Below the pieces are notes generated by a model. It was not told where the DNA came from and did no database searches. It saw nothing but the letters and a program-made list of their open reading frames with translations. A DNA stretch of 64,000 nt, taken from NCBI GenBank assembly GCA_013407085.1, contig JACCGJ010018177.1, positions 38,150-102,149 of the forward strand, given 5' to 3'. The DNA is from Atriophallophorus winterbourni (Eukaryota; Platyhelminthes; Trematoda; Plagiorchiida; Microphallidae). Made by a program: the position numbers and the translations under genes. Shown one piece after another: positions 15,301-30,300 of this stretch (the first letter of the stretch is position 1; every line of letters begins with the position of its first letter).

Positions 15301-18300
15301 TGATTGAACCAACATATGTAAAATCATGTGCTGGTTCAAGTTGTAGTTTCCAATAGTGAATAATGGAGGCGATACAACCCCTTGACCAAGGACTTTGATC
15401 TTGTCCATACTGATTGTTAGCCCAAAGTCCTTGCATGCCGACGAAAAACAGTCCATTAACGACTGGAGGTTCTCTTGGGAGTGAGCAATAATGGCTGCAT
15501 TATCAGCAAACAGCAGGTCACGGATTAGCACATCCCGTGCCTTATTTTGTGCTCTCAACCAGTTCAGGTTGAAAAGCTTGCCGTCACTTCGTGTGCGTAG
15601 GTATGTGCCTACTGTGTTCGTCCTAAAATGTGTGCTTCAGAAACAGAATAAATAAAATGCCGAACAGCTTGGAAGCAACAACACACCCTTGTTTGAAGCC
15701 CGAAGAATTTCAAAGGCTTCTGATTGGAACGAGCGCATTTATGCCAGAGTTGAACGAGATAATAAGTTTGAGCAATCTTGGGAGACAGCCTATCATATCA
15801 AGCATTTTGAAAAGACCTTCCCTGCTGATGTAGTCGAATGCTTTGTTCAAATCAATAAAAACAGCTTATAATGTCATACGCTGAGCCCGACACTTTTCTT
15901 GAACTTGTCTCAGGGAGAAGACCATATCAACGGTTGATCTTTCGCTGCGGAAGCTAAAACGTTTTAGCCGGATCTCTAAGACATTAGGAAACAATTTGTC
16001 TACAACATTCACAAGAGAGATTCATTTGTAATTGTTACAGTCGCCTCTATCACCCATATTCTTAACCCTTAACTGCCAGAATTATTTGACAAGCGTCACC
16101 TCACTTCCGAAGTTTGTTGACAACTGGCGCGCCGCATGGCTCAGCCGTCTCAAACGCGTATCAAACGAGAGCAGAACGTGTGCCGAATCCGATACACCCG
16201 GCATACGGAAGTGATCTGTCTCATTTATCCTATCATAAATCTTTAAATTTTGTGTACCGAATTTGACCCATTCGAACGTTAAGGGTTAAAAAGCGTGATG
16301 ATCTTCGTTTCTCGCATATCTTGTGGGACCCACTCCTCCTGCCAGTACAGGAGAAGCAAATTGTGAATGTGCTGTAATAATGCTGTTCCACAGCATTTGA
16401 TGAGCTCAGGTGGAATTTCGTCGTCACCAAGGGGCCTTCTGATTTGCAAATTGGCGGATTGCCCTATTGAGCTCATCAATAGCAAGAGGAGTATCTAGAT
16501 GTTCAATGGTTTGTAACCGCTCAACATTCTCAAGTACATGCGGTAAAACCGTACTGTCTCTAGAGTAGAGAGAGTAGAAGTGCTCTACCCATCTTTCCAT
16601 CTGCTGAGTTTCCAGATACAGACCTAATGAAAGACGTTTCATGTAGGTAAAGTAGGCTCACGAAAATCACTTTGTGATTCAGCTGTTGAAAATCTTAACA
16701 AACTGTATGTAATATTTTTCATTTATATGTTTTTTTATCAATTTTCCCTTGTTTGAAGGTATTACCGAAACTAGTCTTACTGCTTCCACTCGACGAAAAC
16801 AAGCTGCCGAATAACGGTTGTGGAACGTAGGTTCATTAATGCGAGTACAGCGATACATTGTTTTGATAAAAGCAGATATGGCGCTTGACCCTAAGCCAAT
16901 TTCTGTTTCTCTTTTTTGACACCCTGGTTTTAATAAGAACTCGATTTAACCAATGATATCTGGGTTGTAAATTGTTCATTTGCTTGTGTTCCTTTATTGC
17001 TTTACTGCCGATTCTTCTCAAATCCAGACCGTTTCCTGATATTACGGGCTAATGTAGCAGTTGAATAGATTCTCCTTACGGCGCCACTTTAGGTCTTCGT
17101 ACTACTATCGTCTTGGAGATATGCACTAAAAAGTGGTACGGGTCGTTTGAAAGAACTCACTGCTAGGCGTGAGCTTGCAAATGCACCGCAGTCCAGTGTA
17201 GATTATTGATTATAACTAAACACTTTCAACAATGTGCAGTATTTAGTCCAAGCCGTAAGTGCAAATGAATCATCCCCTGTAACATTTACTAAAGTCCATG
17301 GACCTTAATCGAACTCGCAAACATTCAAAAGGTTTAAGCGTTCCACACTCTAGATTGCATATTTCATCCAAATATTTTCTCGGTCATAATTTGGTTTCCC
17401 GTGTAACATCTGTCTCGGAATCCTTTGAGCTTTTCACTTTAAAACTCGATGAATCCACGATGAACGATACGGTATATGATTGTCATCACTCAGTATTGGC
17501 AGATTTTATATTTTCTACCCTGTATACTTTGGCAACCTTTGGCTTTAATCACACTCATAACTTTGCCTACCATAAACATTTCTGAGTTCTGAGTTCAATT
17601 TCCGTGTGTTTTCGCCATGTGTGGTTAACGATGTTAAACTGCATGCCCTTTCTCAATTTAACCGAATGAAACTTACTTGGAATCATCACACAAACCATCA
17701 CAATTTATCTTCAAATAAGTTATTTTCTATTATATCTCGAGCGTTGAAGAAAAAATTATTATTCTGTAGATTTTGAGAGGAAATAGACTCGATCGGAACG
17801 AGATTTAGTCCGAGAATTCCGTCAGGAATGCAGTATATATCATTATCGCGCCGTGAAATATATTGAGTGTTTTCTTTTCACGACAATCCAACTTACCTTC
17901 CTGCAAGGTCAATGAAACTGAGCTTCGTTTCCATTTCAGTGGTAAAATGCTCTTCAGGTTGAACCTGAGGTAAATTAAAAATAAGAACACATCTCTGTAA
18001 ACCGAATAACAGATTTCAGCGACCGATAAGAAATATTTGTTCAGAAAAAATCATTTTCATTTACTGAAACAATAAGTGTACACCACCTCATGCCAATTCC
18101 CATCACTTGGTTGTTTTCACCTCGAAAATGGTATTTATTTGTCTATCAGTGAAGATATTTTTGCGAATCGAATGGCTATTCTTATTTTCTTTATAAACAA
18201 ATTCTTGTTTAGTAGGTGAATGAAAGATCAACATAATTCACCTTGATGTAATCCAAGTGATGATAACCAACGTGAAAAAACGAGTCGCATTACAGAAATT

Positions 18301-21300
18301 TATTTTCCTGCAAACATTTTATGCAACCAATTATGAAGTACACCTCAATTAAAAAACATTGGGATTTCTCGATTCACTAGCAGACTGACGAAATAAACTG
18401 CCTTGCTGAGTAAACACGAGATTTACGACTTGAGGAAATAAGCACGATCTTTGAGTAATAAATGCTTGTTTACTGGAAGCATTGCTATCAGTTTGTAACT
18501 GAGAAACATATACGTGTTTGAAATGAAGTATAGCAAACACATCTGCGCAATGATAACTAGAACAATATAACCGCAGAAAATTACACGAAACGACAGATAT
18601 TTCGCTCTAACCTGCACAAAAAGTTTGAATAAAATACTCGGTGTAACGGATGAAAGTTATTTTTATCATTTCTGGTGAATTTTGGAAAACAGTGAGACAG
18701 CAGAACTCATATTTTCCATATTTCCTGGATGAAGAAGTCCGTGGATACCCTATTCTAACTTGAGGTTAATAATAGTTACAGCAAGAATATATTTTGTTGT
18801 AATGTCACTTTGATGTAAATATTAGTGACCAGAGAGTGAACAATACTCAACATTGAAACACAGAGTGCATGTAAATTATCAGAGAATGCAATACGGAGTT
18901 TCTTAGAACGAGTTGCTAAAGGCTGTGGAATAGGTATTTCCCGAAGTGCTGTGCTGTAAAATAATTCCTGATGATTTTTTACTAAACCATAAAATTAAAA
19001 TGAAGGAAATTCCTTGAGAGATTTCTCAACTGAGCAGCAAAATCGAACAAAAGGCAAACAGCTAGAAGAATTATCCTCGTTTAACTATTCCTTGTTGAAT
19101 TGCTTTGAAAACGTATGTGCCTTAAACTCTATGAATTTCCGCAGAACCATTGCCGTCTACATTAATTTGTTTTATCAATTGTTGTTGGAATCTGATATCG
19201 CAGGCTGTATGAAAGCCTGGGATGGTTCTTACAAAGAACGGTTGTGTTCAAATGAGAATCACAAAGTGATTCCTGTTAATTAGCTCAAGGTTTATGAACA
19301 TACAATGTACTATTTTGCTTTGACCTATACGCCACAACGCGGTTCACTCTGTTATATTGTCTTTAAGTGCAAATATTTGTTTCATTTATAATTATATTAT
19401 ACTACTAAGTACGATTAGATATCCTATAACTGAGAGCAATGTTTGTAGAAGAATCAGTGCGCCTTTGTTGATAAACTAAAAGAATGATAATCTACGCAAT
19501 CAGAGAAGAATTTCTTTGATTAATAAAATCTAAACTTACTTGATGACAATAAATCGTACAGATCACGTGACTCCTGCTACTGCGGAAATGAACATTATTT
19601 TCTGCGGTCTTTCTGAAAAGCGAGAAAAGTCGATGCGAAACGTTTGTATGATCTGATGCTGACACGAATCGTTGAAGGTCATTTAGAACATATATTATAA
19701 TTAATTTCACCTTGTGGCAATCAGATGAAGTTTCAGGTCAGTAGTTTATAAAAAATCAGTTTGACTTATTTTATTCATTGTTACGGTGTCTGCCACCGAG
19801 ACGAGCTTTCTGTGATGATTATCCAGATAAGATGCATTTCTCTTAATTACACAAAGTTGCGGTATGTTAAAGCGAAGCTTGAGATTGAAAACTGTCAAAA
19901 ATACTCAAACCATTCATCTGACAACAAATTTCGAAATTTAATCAATCGAAAAATGTTAATGTAAACAAATAATTCAAGAGCAATACCAGAAACTCAGATT
20001 AATCGGTCCCAATGATCAATTTTAAATTGGGTAATTGTTGATGGCTTGTACATTTTCGCAATCACGTGATTTCTGAGCACCTACAATAGGCCCTTTGGCT
20101 TCTCCCTAGGTTTATAAATTATTTGCTTGTATGCGGTTAAATGAGATTTATCGGCACATATTTTGTTTAACGTTACAGGTATATCATGCCACAAACAGCT
20201 CGACACACTAAATAGCATATCATACAGGACAGTAATTTCGGCTATCACAATTCACGCAAACTTGCCGAGACTACCGCTCAACATTATCATGGTGTATATT
20301 ATATTATTTTTTCAATATTATAGACGCTTTCAAAATTTTGTTATAATAGACAGACAGTCAGTCAACAAATAGAAGCGGAACCTGTATGCGGCATAGATAA
20401 TATCATTCATCAGAAACATCATGCCAAATTATAACCGTGAGAAAATGTTACACATCAATAACGTGCGGAAGATTACTGATGATTCGTAGCTCCGCATTTC
20501 AATTGATAAATGTTACGTTACGTCAAGAAAACTGTGTTTCTAGATCAGATAACCTATTGAATTGACAGCAAAAAAATTGTGATAAAATGCGTTGGCTATT
20601 TCACACAAAACTGTATTTAAGCAGAGTCTGATTGATGTATAAAATCGGTAAGTGGTTGAACGTAATTAAACATGAATGCTCCTTCCGGTTTCGTATTTAT
20701 TAGAGATGAATAAATCGTTGATTTTCAATTGTGGTATGATTTGAAATATTTCGTTTCGAATTATATCTTGAAATATTGAATAGTAATCATAGAGTAATAA
20801 TGAGTTCAATGTAAATCATTTTAATATGCGTTTCAAAATCTGAGTTTAACGACACCACTATGTATTTGGAATTACAATCAGGCATTTTGTCTGTTTATCT
20901 TTGTATTATAAAAACCTTGATACAAAATGCGCAGGCGCGATATTCAAAAGTATAGTCAAGAGTACACTCTTTTGTTTTTCGGGAAGTTTGAAAATGTTTT
21001 ACTGCGTCGATCCATTAGATGAATTCCGATAAACTTAACAGAAGCTTGAAGTTACCCATAATTTTATCGTTTTTTTCCTGGAATTATTTCACTTTGATTC
21101 CATACATTTGAGCTAATTTGAAAGCACTCAGCCGGGTCAGCGTGAGTAAGAAATGCTGGCATCAAGCTTTTACCATCATAAATTATATTTTTGAAACGAG
21201 TGAGGAAATCTCGATATTTGATTGTAAGATTTCTGCAAACAAGCACACAAGGCGTTTACTTGGTGATTGCAGGCATCTAGAAAATAGTGAAAATCAATTA

Positions 21301-24300
21301 TGGTATTTGGGTTAAGAATTCGTTTGATTTTAGCCGTAGACAGACTGCATATATTTATTAATTTTTTGACGGCGGTTGAATTGAATATTGGAAACCAAAT
21401 GAAAATTAACTCATCTAATTTCAGTATGCATATAATATGTATGTAGGAATCTTCCAAATTTTACGAAATTATAATTTTCCTTGTTATCGGCCTGTTTTCT
21501 ATTCTGTAAATTATTATTTTAGGACTATAGAGTTCTACTATCCCCAGATTGAGATAAAATGCGAATTCAAATATTTTAAAGTTTGTGATCTGATGGTTAA
21601 ACTCATATTTAATTGACAATAGATTATTTAAGATATTGGTTCGTCTGCACGTTTAGTTTTATACAGGTATAATTTTTAGGATGTTTGCTGTCGTAAATTA
21701 ACTACTTTATATATCTGATGCGCCAAACGATAAAAACAACTTCAAGGGCAGCGTTAACAGCGAATTTCGATATGTTTAACCAAGACAATATTAGTGATTG
21801 ATTTACGAAACTTGTGATTTAAAGTGCTTAAAATAATGCCCGTCTAGTGTCTTGCTGTGAAGACCGTGCTAACAAAATTAGAAAGGTCATTAGATGGGTA
21901 CATTTTATATTTCAGAAAATATCAGATGCTGGGATCTAAAGCCACTAGTATAAGGTCGCACTTAATAATTTTCCCGGTGAAACTGTTTTGCCATGACACT
22001 TGTTATAGTTACTCGTGTAATGACTAAATGGATCTATCAAGCTATGATATAAAGCTTGCACCTTACTTAACCTAACAAGAGTTCTTAATGGAAAACCAAT
22101 AAATGAATGTTTGTTGAAGATAGCTGATGAAAATATTTATAAATATTTGCGATTTATTATTTGTCCTAATTTAAAGCGCAATTTGTCTAATAAACATCAG
22201 CATTGAATTAGGATTTGTAAAGAAATTTGATCAAGTCAGTGTTCATCAATGGCTCATTCAAAGGATGATACGCTTGGTACCCATTCTGTGAATGATTATC
22301 TTCTCAGTCGCGAATGTTTAGTGTTTTAAGATGTACGTTATTCCGTCGATGGTTGGCATTTTGCATCACGTTCTGTCGCGTATTTTGAGGGTAATTTGCT
22401 TGAATCTAGTTCAATAGCAAACACAGATGGAAAATAGCCATAGAATATACTCGAATGAATAACTGCAATAGATGAGCACAAATTCCAGCATGAAATTTAA
22501 CAATCTTACCACTTCATGTCGACAAAACTTGCCTATGGCCACAACAAACAATAAATTATAAAAATGCTATCTGTTTATTCTCAGTGTATACATTTATCGT
22601 GCTCATGGATGATAATCAAACGTTAATTTTTCATTTAACACTCTAGAACAAAGTTTCACGAAATGACAGATATGCTATTGTGTGAATGCTAGTTTATGGT
22701 TATTTTACCTGCATTATCCCCCATCAAATAGACGGAGACAACGAAACTATTTTCGAGAAATTTTAATTCGGAATCGCCTAGCTTATATTCAACTGTGCAA
22801 TTTCAATAGAGTAAAGTTTCGATTTTCCGTAATCACTTAAAGCTTTCTCCTAAATCACCAACGAAATACTTGAAACGACCACCTACTAAATTCTAAACCA
22901 ACTTCCGCATCTGATGACTGCTAAACTTAAAATTCTCAGTGTGTTGTAAATTAAATTGCCCTCAACATAATACTGTTCCATTGATCGCAAGCCGGCTTGC
23001 AGTTTTCAGCGCCCAAATCATATGCAGAATTAATCACAATATACATTCTAGCCAGCATTTTCCTATCTGTCGCGATTGAGTGTGCGTTTTTTTGTAAGAA
23101 ATAATAAATCAACGTCTATGAAATAGGCTTGGATTATTATTTTAAAAATTAAATGCAAAACCTTGTAAAAATGCTCATTTAGCAAGATTCACTTTACTAA
23201 GGTATGTGGAGTTTATTTTAGATCGTAGAATTTTAAGAATCTAGGCACATTCAAAAATGACAGCTTTTATTTTTTTCAATTGACGCCGTATATTCTTTAT
23301 ATCCATTCCTTGTCTGGCAAAATTGTTTATGTATGAGTAATAATACCATAATAGAAAAAAGGCTTGAAGAGAGTATTTAATAATTAAGTACTTTAGAGAT
23401 GAATAGTAAGTCTATAAGCATACTAAACCAACTATAAAATGAGTTTTGTATTATACGTATCCTTTCAGAAATGTATCCCTGCATATTACTTCACATTATA
23501 AACATTGTCTGCCACCACTACTCAGTATGAACAAAAATCATGTTATTATCGAAGCGAAAGGGCAGGCGGGAATTAAATGATGAAATAAAGACCAGATTTT
23601 GGTGTGTTCACATCCCGTGTACCTAAATTCTACTAGCGCACTCCAGCTGTTTACTGGGGAATAGATTTGTGCGATATTCAATGAAATAATCTGGCAAAAT
23701 ATTCTGCAGATCTGGCAATAGAAGCTTAACAGGCAATAATAGATGCAATCACAACCTAGTTCACAATTTTTGATGTTCAAACTCGGTAGGTGTATGCGGG
23801 ACTCAATTCATGTTGGGATATTCTTCACTGAGTTAAACGAAATTACGGCCAGCCTGATACAATGTGAGCAAATATGAAGAAACGCGTCTATACACAAAAA
23901 TGATGCTCCAACAAGTGTAACCACTCGAAAGCAATCGATATTTGTTCTGTTAAAATTTCTTCACTCTCAATAGTAAAACACGACGTATAAACTAACGAAA
24001 AATTGTCACCTTTTTACCACGTTGTTCTATGCAAATCTACTTTAAGTTTCGTGCTGATTTACCAAAATGATAGCAATTTGAAAAGAGCTCAATGTTCATT
24101 TTTTGTATTACCAATAGAAAACACTCGAGAAACAATTTACCTGTTAGCTATCCCGCGGGCAATGATCGCATCAATGTGGCTTTTATTTTCAATATCTAAA
24201 ATCGTGAGTCCTGAAAGACAAAACATTTTACCAAAAACATAAATAAATAAACGCCGTTTTATAGCACGAATCAAAATTAAATATCTTTAACCGTATTTCG

Positions 24301-27300
24301 CTTGATTGAAAATATGTAAGACTACAAAGACTAGAGATTTCCGCAACGTCTAATAAAAAACTTTTGATTTGCGAAATTTGATATTGGTATTTTCTTGCTG
24401 AAATGGATGGTTATTTATTTGGAATCTTGTTACAGGAGATCATTTTAAATTTATCCCATAGTAGATATTATTACTCCATCTCCATCACAGCAGAATCACT
24501 CTAATTAGTATAGCGCATGAATAATTTGATCGAGAAAATTTCGAGGCATATCAACTTGTGTAGTGTTTTATTTTGTTGAAGAGCAAAGAGCGCCTTCTAA
24601 AACTGCATCTTTTCTGATTTCCTGCCAAAATTCACATAAATCATTACATCTTTTAACTATTCCCAATGTGTTGACATGGAAATATTCTAATTACGTTTAA
24701 TCAGTTTCCCATGTGTCTTCAAATTTCAATTATTTGCCAGAATGCGAATTATTCTGAACAAAACTAGAGCAAACTAGCTGCAATTCAATCGCGTCAGCCA
24801 GTATTTGGTAAGGTTCAAGATATTAAGTAAAATTAGCATATGTTCGATCTTATAGAATATACGAAAAGACTCGTTTTTCATCGCTTATGACGCTATTCGA
24901 CATCGGTGAATGGTATATTAAATGCGGCAGCGATTTAATAAAAATTGACTTCGGATATGGGGCGGTTTGTAAATTTCGAAGTTATCACCTTCCCTGTGAA
25001 ATTATCCCTGAAGCATTTAAGGTGCATGAATTTCTTCCATTGAAATTAAAAAAAGCAACATTCGTATAAGAAACTTGATTATATGCATCGGATTACCTGT
25101 GCTGCGATAAGTTTAATACCAATTGCTTTCCATAGATTGCTTAGATTTGAAGCTAGTCATTTGTTTTATATTCAAGTGTCATAATCGATTCTAGATGCAC
25201 AATTTTGGCATTTGGAGGCCTCAAGATGCACAGCCGATTCTCCAAGTCACATTGTTAGGAATTGTGTAATCGACTGAAAACGCAAGCTCAGGTTTTACTC
25301 TCTTACCCCAGTCAACTAGGTAAGTTAGTATCGAACAGTTGACCTCCATAAAACCACATTTGGATTATGTTACGATATTTGCTTTGCTATTATACGTGCT
25401 GTGTGGCCAATGCATCCTGCTACATCGGAGAACATGAATACATGTTGAGTTTGACTGAGTAGGGAACTCGTCATTAAGCCTCTTCCCGATTATTCAATTG
25501 TATGTTTTTACTGACACATATTCATCCGGAAACGATTAGTACGTGGCGTTTAAGACTTTGGAAAACATCAAAACCTTCTGAACCGGCTTAAGTAATAGCG
25601 TAAAAATGTTTTGTGGATAGATATAATGAGTTAAGGTTTTATGGTTCGAAATTCTAATAATTGATAACACGACCGGATTTAGGTATGAATGAAAATGTGC
25701 GAAATAACTATATATTACTATATATAACGATTAGATCAAATGTACGGGTTAGATATACTAGCTTTATGACCGGTCCGTTTTCATTCTTATATTCAACTTG
25801 GGACCCGACTCGAGAAGACATCACGAAGGATAATTATGTTCACGTTGTACAGAGATCAATGATTTTCACAAAACCAGTTCAAATGGAGCACCAGGTTAAA
25901 CGTTAAAGCATTTGTAATTAATTAAAACTATTATTGCGTTTTATTACTCCTTATCGAAAATGTTGTGTATCTGATATAATAAAACGTTAATGTATTGTAC
26001 AGTAGGTTCCAAGGTTGTCACGGCCGGGGCGGTTTTGGGAATAAGCTCACAATTCCGAAAATGCTCAAATGGCGCGCGTCTCCTATACCCTCTGACAACA
26101 AAGTCCAGCTCATGTCCTGCACGCGTGGTCCTGTGTGACCCGGTGGAACTGCTTCTACTGACAGGAGAAAAGGCGAAGGTGGCTGACTGGTGCCTGAAAA
26201 CCAGCATGATTCGGGAAGGTGGAGCTCGTAAGCCCATGTAGGCGGTCCACATAGGGAAACGAAAACCCCTACCTCCACTACCTTGTGACTACAACTTCGT
26301 CCTGCCAACTCCTGCGACGGCATCGTTGTCCAAATGTATCAGCCTAGCTGTTCCTATGGTTCCGATGGTGCCGTGGAGAGGGAGCACTTGCTGCATGAGT
26401 AACAGCTAGTTATCCATGTTGATATTCACGGGCGTACATCGTAAGACACCAATGGAAAGGACACTTCTTCACTTCTACGGATAATATCACGGAAAGCAGC
26501 AGATACCGGTTAGAAGCTATTGCTCTACTGACGTAGAGCTTTCAACGACGGTGGGAGAGATTTTCAAGTCTCATTGGACGGCTACGGCCCGCCTCAAGAT
26601 GGGCAGTTCCCAGTCAATTAGGTGCCGTCTCGCCACGGTCTGCTATCCCCATTGGGTGCATCGGGATTAGGAATCAAGCGACGAACAGACTGTATTTTCC
26701 CGCACAAGCGAAACGAATTAATAAACGACAAAGGTCAGTTCTGAAACTGGGAACCTGGAACGTCCAGTGCATGCCTCCTGGAAGTCATGACGACGTCTCG
26801 AATATCATAGGCGTAAGTAAATAAGCTGTGATTTACAATGAGTTAAAAATGGATGAAGAACAAGGTGGCTGCCCTGAAAGAGATGCGATTATCAGACAGT
26901 TGTATGCTAACAAAAAGAGATTACACATTTTTCGAATCAAACGGATTCTGATGAAACTCTGCTGCATGGAGTTGAGTTTGCCGTGCGAAATAGCCTACTT
27001 AAAGCAGCAGGACCAAGCAGCAGCGGGAGTGAACGGATATGGACTCTTAATCTGAAGTGATTTACTGGTACCATTACGTTGGTCGACGTTTTGGCGACGA
27101 TGCTCTCTGCGATGCCAGCTAAAAAAGATGTTTTTTATCATAACTTCTCAACAGTCCTCAAAGACGTGCCACATAAAACTATGTAGTGGTATTGGATGAT
27201 TTCAATGCAGAGTTGATCCACATTACGAGTCTTGGCAAAACGATCTCGGAAGCTTTGGAGTAGGTAAAACCAATGAAATTTGACAACGCTCTTTAGAAAT

Positions 27301-30300
27301 GTGCAGACAGTTCACTCTTTGTGTCACTAATACTATCCTTCAAACCAAACCACAGCATAAAGTCTCTTGGAAAAGTCCTCGCTCTAAGCATTGGCATCAC
27401 CTTGGTCTTATTCTTGTTAAGTGCACTAATATAGGAAGCGTACTTTTCACCAGATCATATCAAAACGCAGACTGCGACACTGATCATTCACTAGTCCGTG
27501 CAAAACTGAAGTTTCCCAGCATGAGATTTCACCGCACAATAATTTTCCGCTAAGCCAAGGATAAACGTCACTCGCATGTGCGAACCTAATCTAGCTGCGG
27601 AATTTGCAAAAGCCTTCACAGCCGAGTTCAACAAGACAACCTCATTCGGATCAGCTTCAAAAAACTGGGAATCGATAAAACGCTGCACATGCCGAATTGC
27701 ATTTTCCACTTACGATCCGAAGAGAGCTCAAACAAGCGACTGGTTCCAAGCAAAAGCTTGTAAGATGAATGATGAAGATGAGAGAAACTGTCAGCATTCT
27801 TGAGTTACACAGGTAAGTCAACATATGAAAACTTACGACTTCTAAAAGCAGCTAGAAATAAGGTCTAACAGACTGCAAGGGAATGTTAACATGACTATTT
27901 AATTGGAAGTAGTCTCGATATCCAAAAAGTTGCAAATACTGGACATTTTCACGGTGTGTATGACGGGATCAAGAGATTTATTAGTACAAACAAACCTAAA
28001 ACGGCTCACTTTAATTCTGTAACTGGTAACCCGATTGTCGAAAAAATCAACAGATGGAAAGCTTGTTAGAGCCGTTCTCCTCTATCTAATTTAGGTACAG
28101 TAAGTTTTTACGCATGTACTTGAAAATGTTGAGCGGTTACCAACAACTGAACATCTAGATACTCCGTCTAATCTTGATGAGCTCAATAGGGTAATCGACC
28201 GCTTAGCGAATGAAAGGCCCCTGATGACGGCGAAATTCAAACTGAGCTCATCAAATGCTGTAGGCGCATTATAACAGCCTCTTTGCTATTTTCATCTTCA
28301 GTGCTGACAGAGGGGTGTCCCACAATAGATGCGATACACAAAGATCATCACGCTATTTAGGAATACGGGTGATAGAGGCAGCTGCAACAGTTACAGAGGG
28401 AACTTCATTCAGAATGTTGTAGGCAAATCTTTTGGTAAAGTCTTACAGATCCGGCTACAAGTTTTAGCTGATAGAATTTACTCCGAATATCAAAGTGGCT
28501 TCCACAGGGAAATATCAACCGTTGACATGATTTTCTCCCCGAGACAATTTCAAGAAAAGTGTCAAGAACATCGCAAGCCATTATACGCTGTTTTTATTTA
28601 TTTACCAAAAGGCATTCAACTACATCAACAAGGAGGGTCTTTTCAAAATGCTTAATCTAATAGGCCGCCACCCAAGACTGAACAAATTTTTTATTTAGTT
28701 CCACTCAGTCATGAAGGGCTCCATCCATTTTAACGGTTTCAGTTCAGAAGCCTTTGAAATTCGCCGAAACGTCAAACAAGGGTGTGTTCTTGCTCACACA
28801 CCGTTCGTCATTTTCTGTGCTCTGCATCTGAAACACACTTTTAGGACTAGGACAGAAGGCATTTAGCTACCACGCGAAGTGATGGCAAGCTTTTTAACCT
28901 AAACCAGTTGAGATCACAAACCAAGGCACGGGATGTGCTAATCAGTGACCTGCTGTTTACCGACGATGCAGATTTTATTGCTTACTCCCATGAGAACCTA
29001 CAGTCACTAATGGACGTTTTTCGTCGACATGCAATGACCTTGGGCTAACAATCAACATGAGCAAGGCCAAAGTGCTTGGTCAAGGGATAGTATCGCCTTT
29101 AATCATCACTTTCGGAAACTGTCAGCTTGAACCAGTACATCAATTCCCTATCTTGGTTCAACCATTGTGGATAACCTCCCGCTAGACACGGAGATTGATA
29201 AGCGGATTGGTAGAGCAGCTGTCATTCTGTCCCGTTTAAACTTTCGTGTTTGGGGTAACCGCAAGCTGACTGTAAAGACAGAGATGATGGTATACAGAGC
29301 GTGCGTACTAAATGCTTTACTGTACGGCAGCTGAACCTCGACCACCCACGCAAGACACGAACTGAATCTAAATGCATTTCATCTAAGAAGCATCCATCGG
29401 AACTTGAACATATCGTGGATGGACAAATTGAATAATGCTGAAGTGCTTCAAAAGCTGGTCTACAGAGCATGTTCGCCCTATTAAGACCGCGCCGTCTGCG
29501 TTGCATGGTAAAGTCTACAGAATGGAAACGGTCGTATTCTGAAAGATCTACACTATGATGAATCACGAAGTAGACCATTGAGAAGACCGCACTTGCGGTA
29601 CAAAGACGTTCGCGATAGATATATAAAAGCTCCAGTCATTGAACTCGTGAGTTGGGAATAACTTGCACATGACCGCTCACATTGAAGGCATTATGTAAAG
29701 CATCGTCTGCAAGCTGGGGAGGAGCAGATACAAATCTTGGCTACTGAACGCAGATCATGCTGCCGACGTTTAACTGACGCCCAACGACCGAGTTCTGCTT
29801 ATCGTTTCAAACCGGATCGGACTGTTTAGTCATTCGAAGAGCTGCGGAACATGAAAAAATGATGCGATTGTGATGTCCATCCATGGTCGACATCGATCAA
29901 AGTACGCCAACAACAATTTACAGTATCTTATAGCTGAATTAGATCGTGTTTGTGTCTCAGATTATTGCCACAAATTTAGTGGCGACTTTGGATGTTAATC
30001 AGCAGTAATCGAAACGAATTAATTCAGCTGGGCCATCGTTACATCCTTGTACCGCGTGAATGACAACTATATTAAAGCTGATAATCTCCGGTTCTATAGA
30101 CTTGTTTAACAAATTTCAACAACATGGCATGTGTTAAAAACGAATGTTTGAATAATACCAGGAAAATTAATCAAAATTATCGAAGAAGTATGCATGTCGT
30201 CTGCCCACCTTCAACGTATGGCCCGGTAACAGGATGTTCTCTGATCCGAAGCGAGGTAGTTTCGGGAGTTGTGTCCGCAAGCAGATCGCGTACTTTTTCA

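Noticed and set aside
21176..21246. Minus-strand stretch reading [17 protein letters not shown], considered as the kinesin alpha-3 exon
   Set aside because: Its phases do not fit its neighbours, whereas 24141-24210 fits exactly in motif and phase.
25944..26323. Overlapping 83-102 codon frames on both strands
   Set aside because: They fall in the GC-richer 5' leader of the RTE element and have no recognised motif; they are shadows of low stop-codon density.
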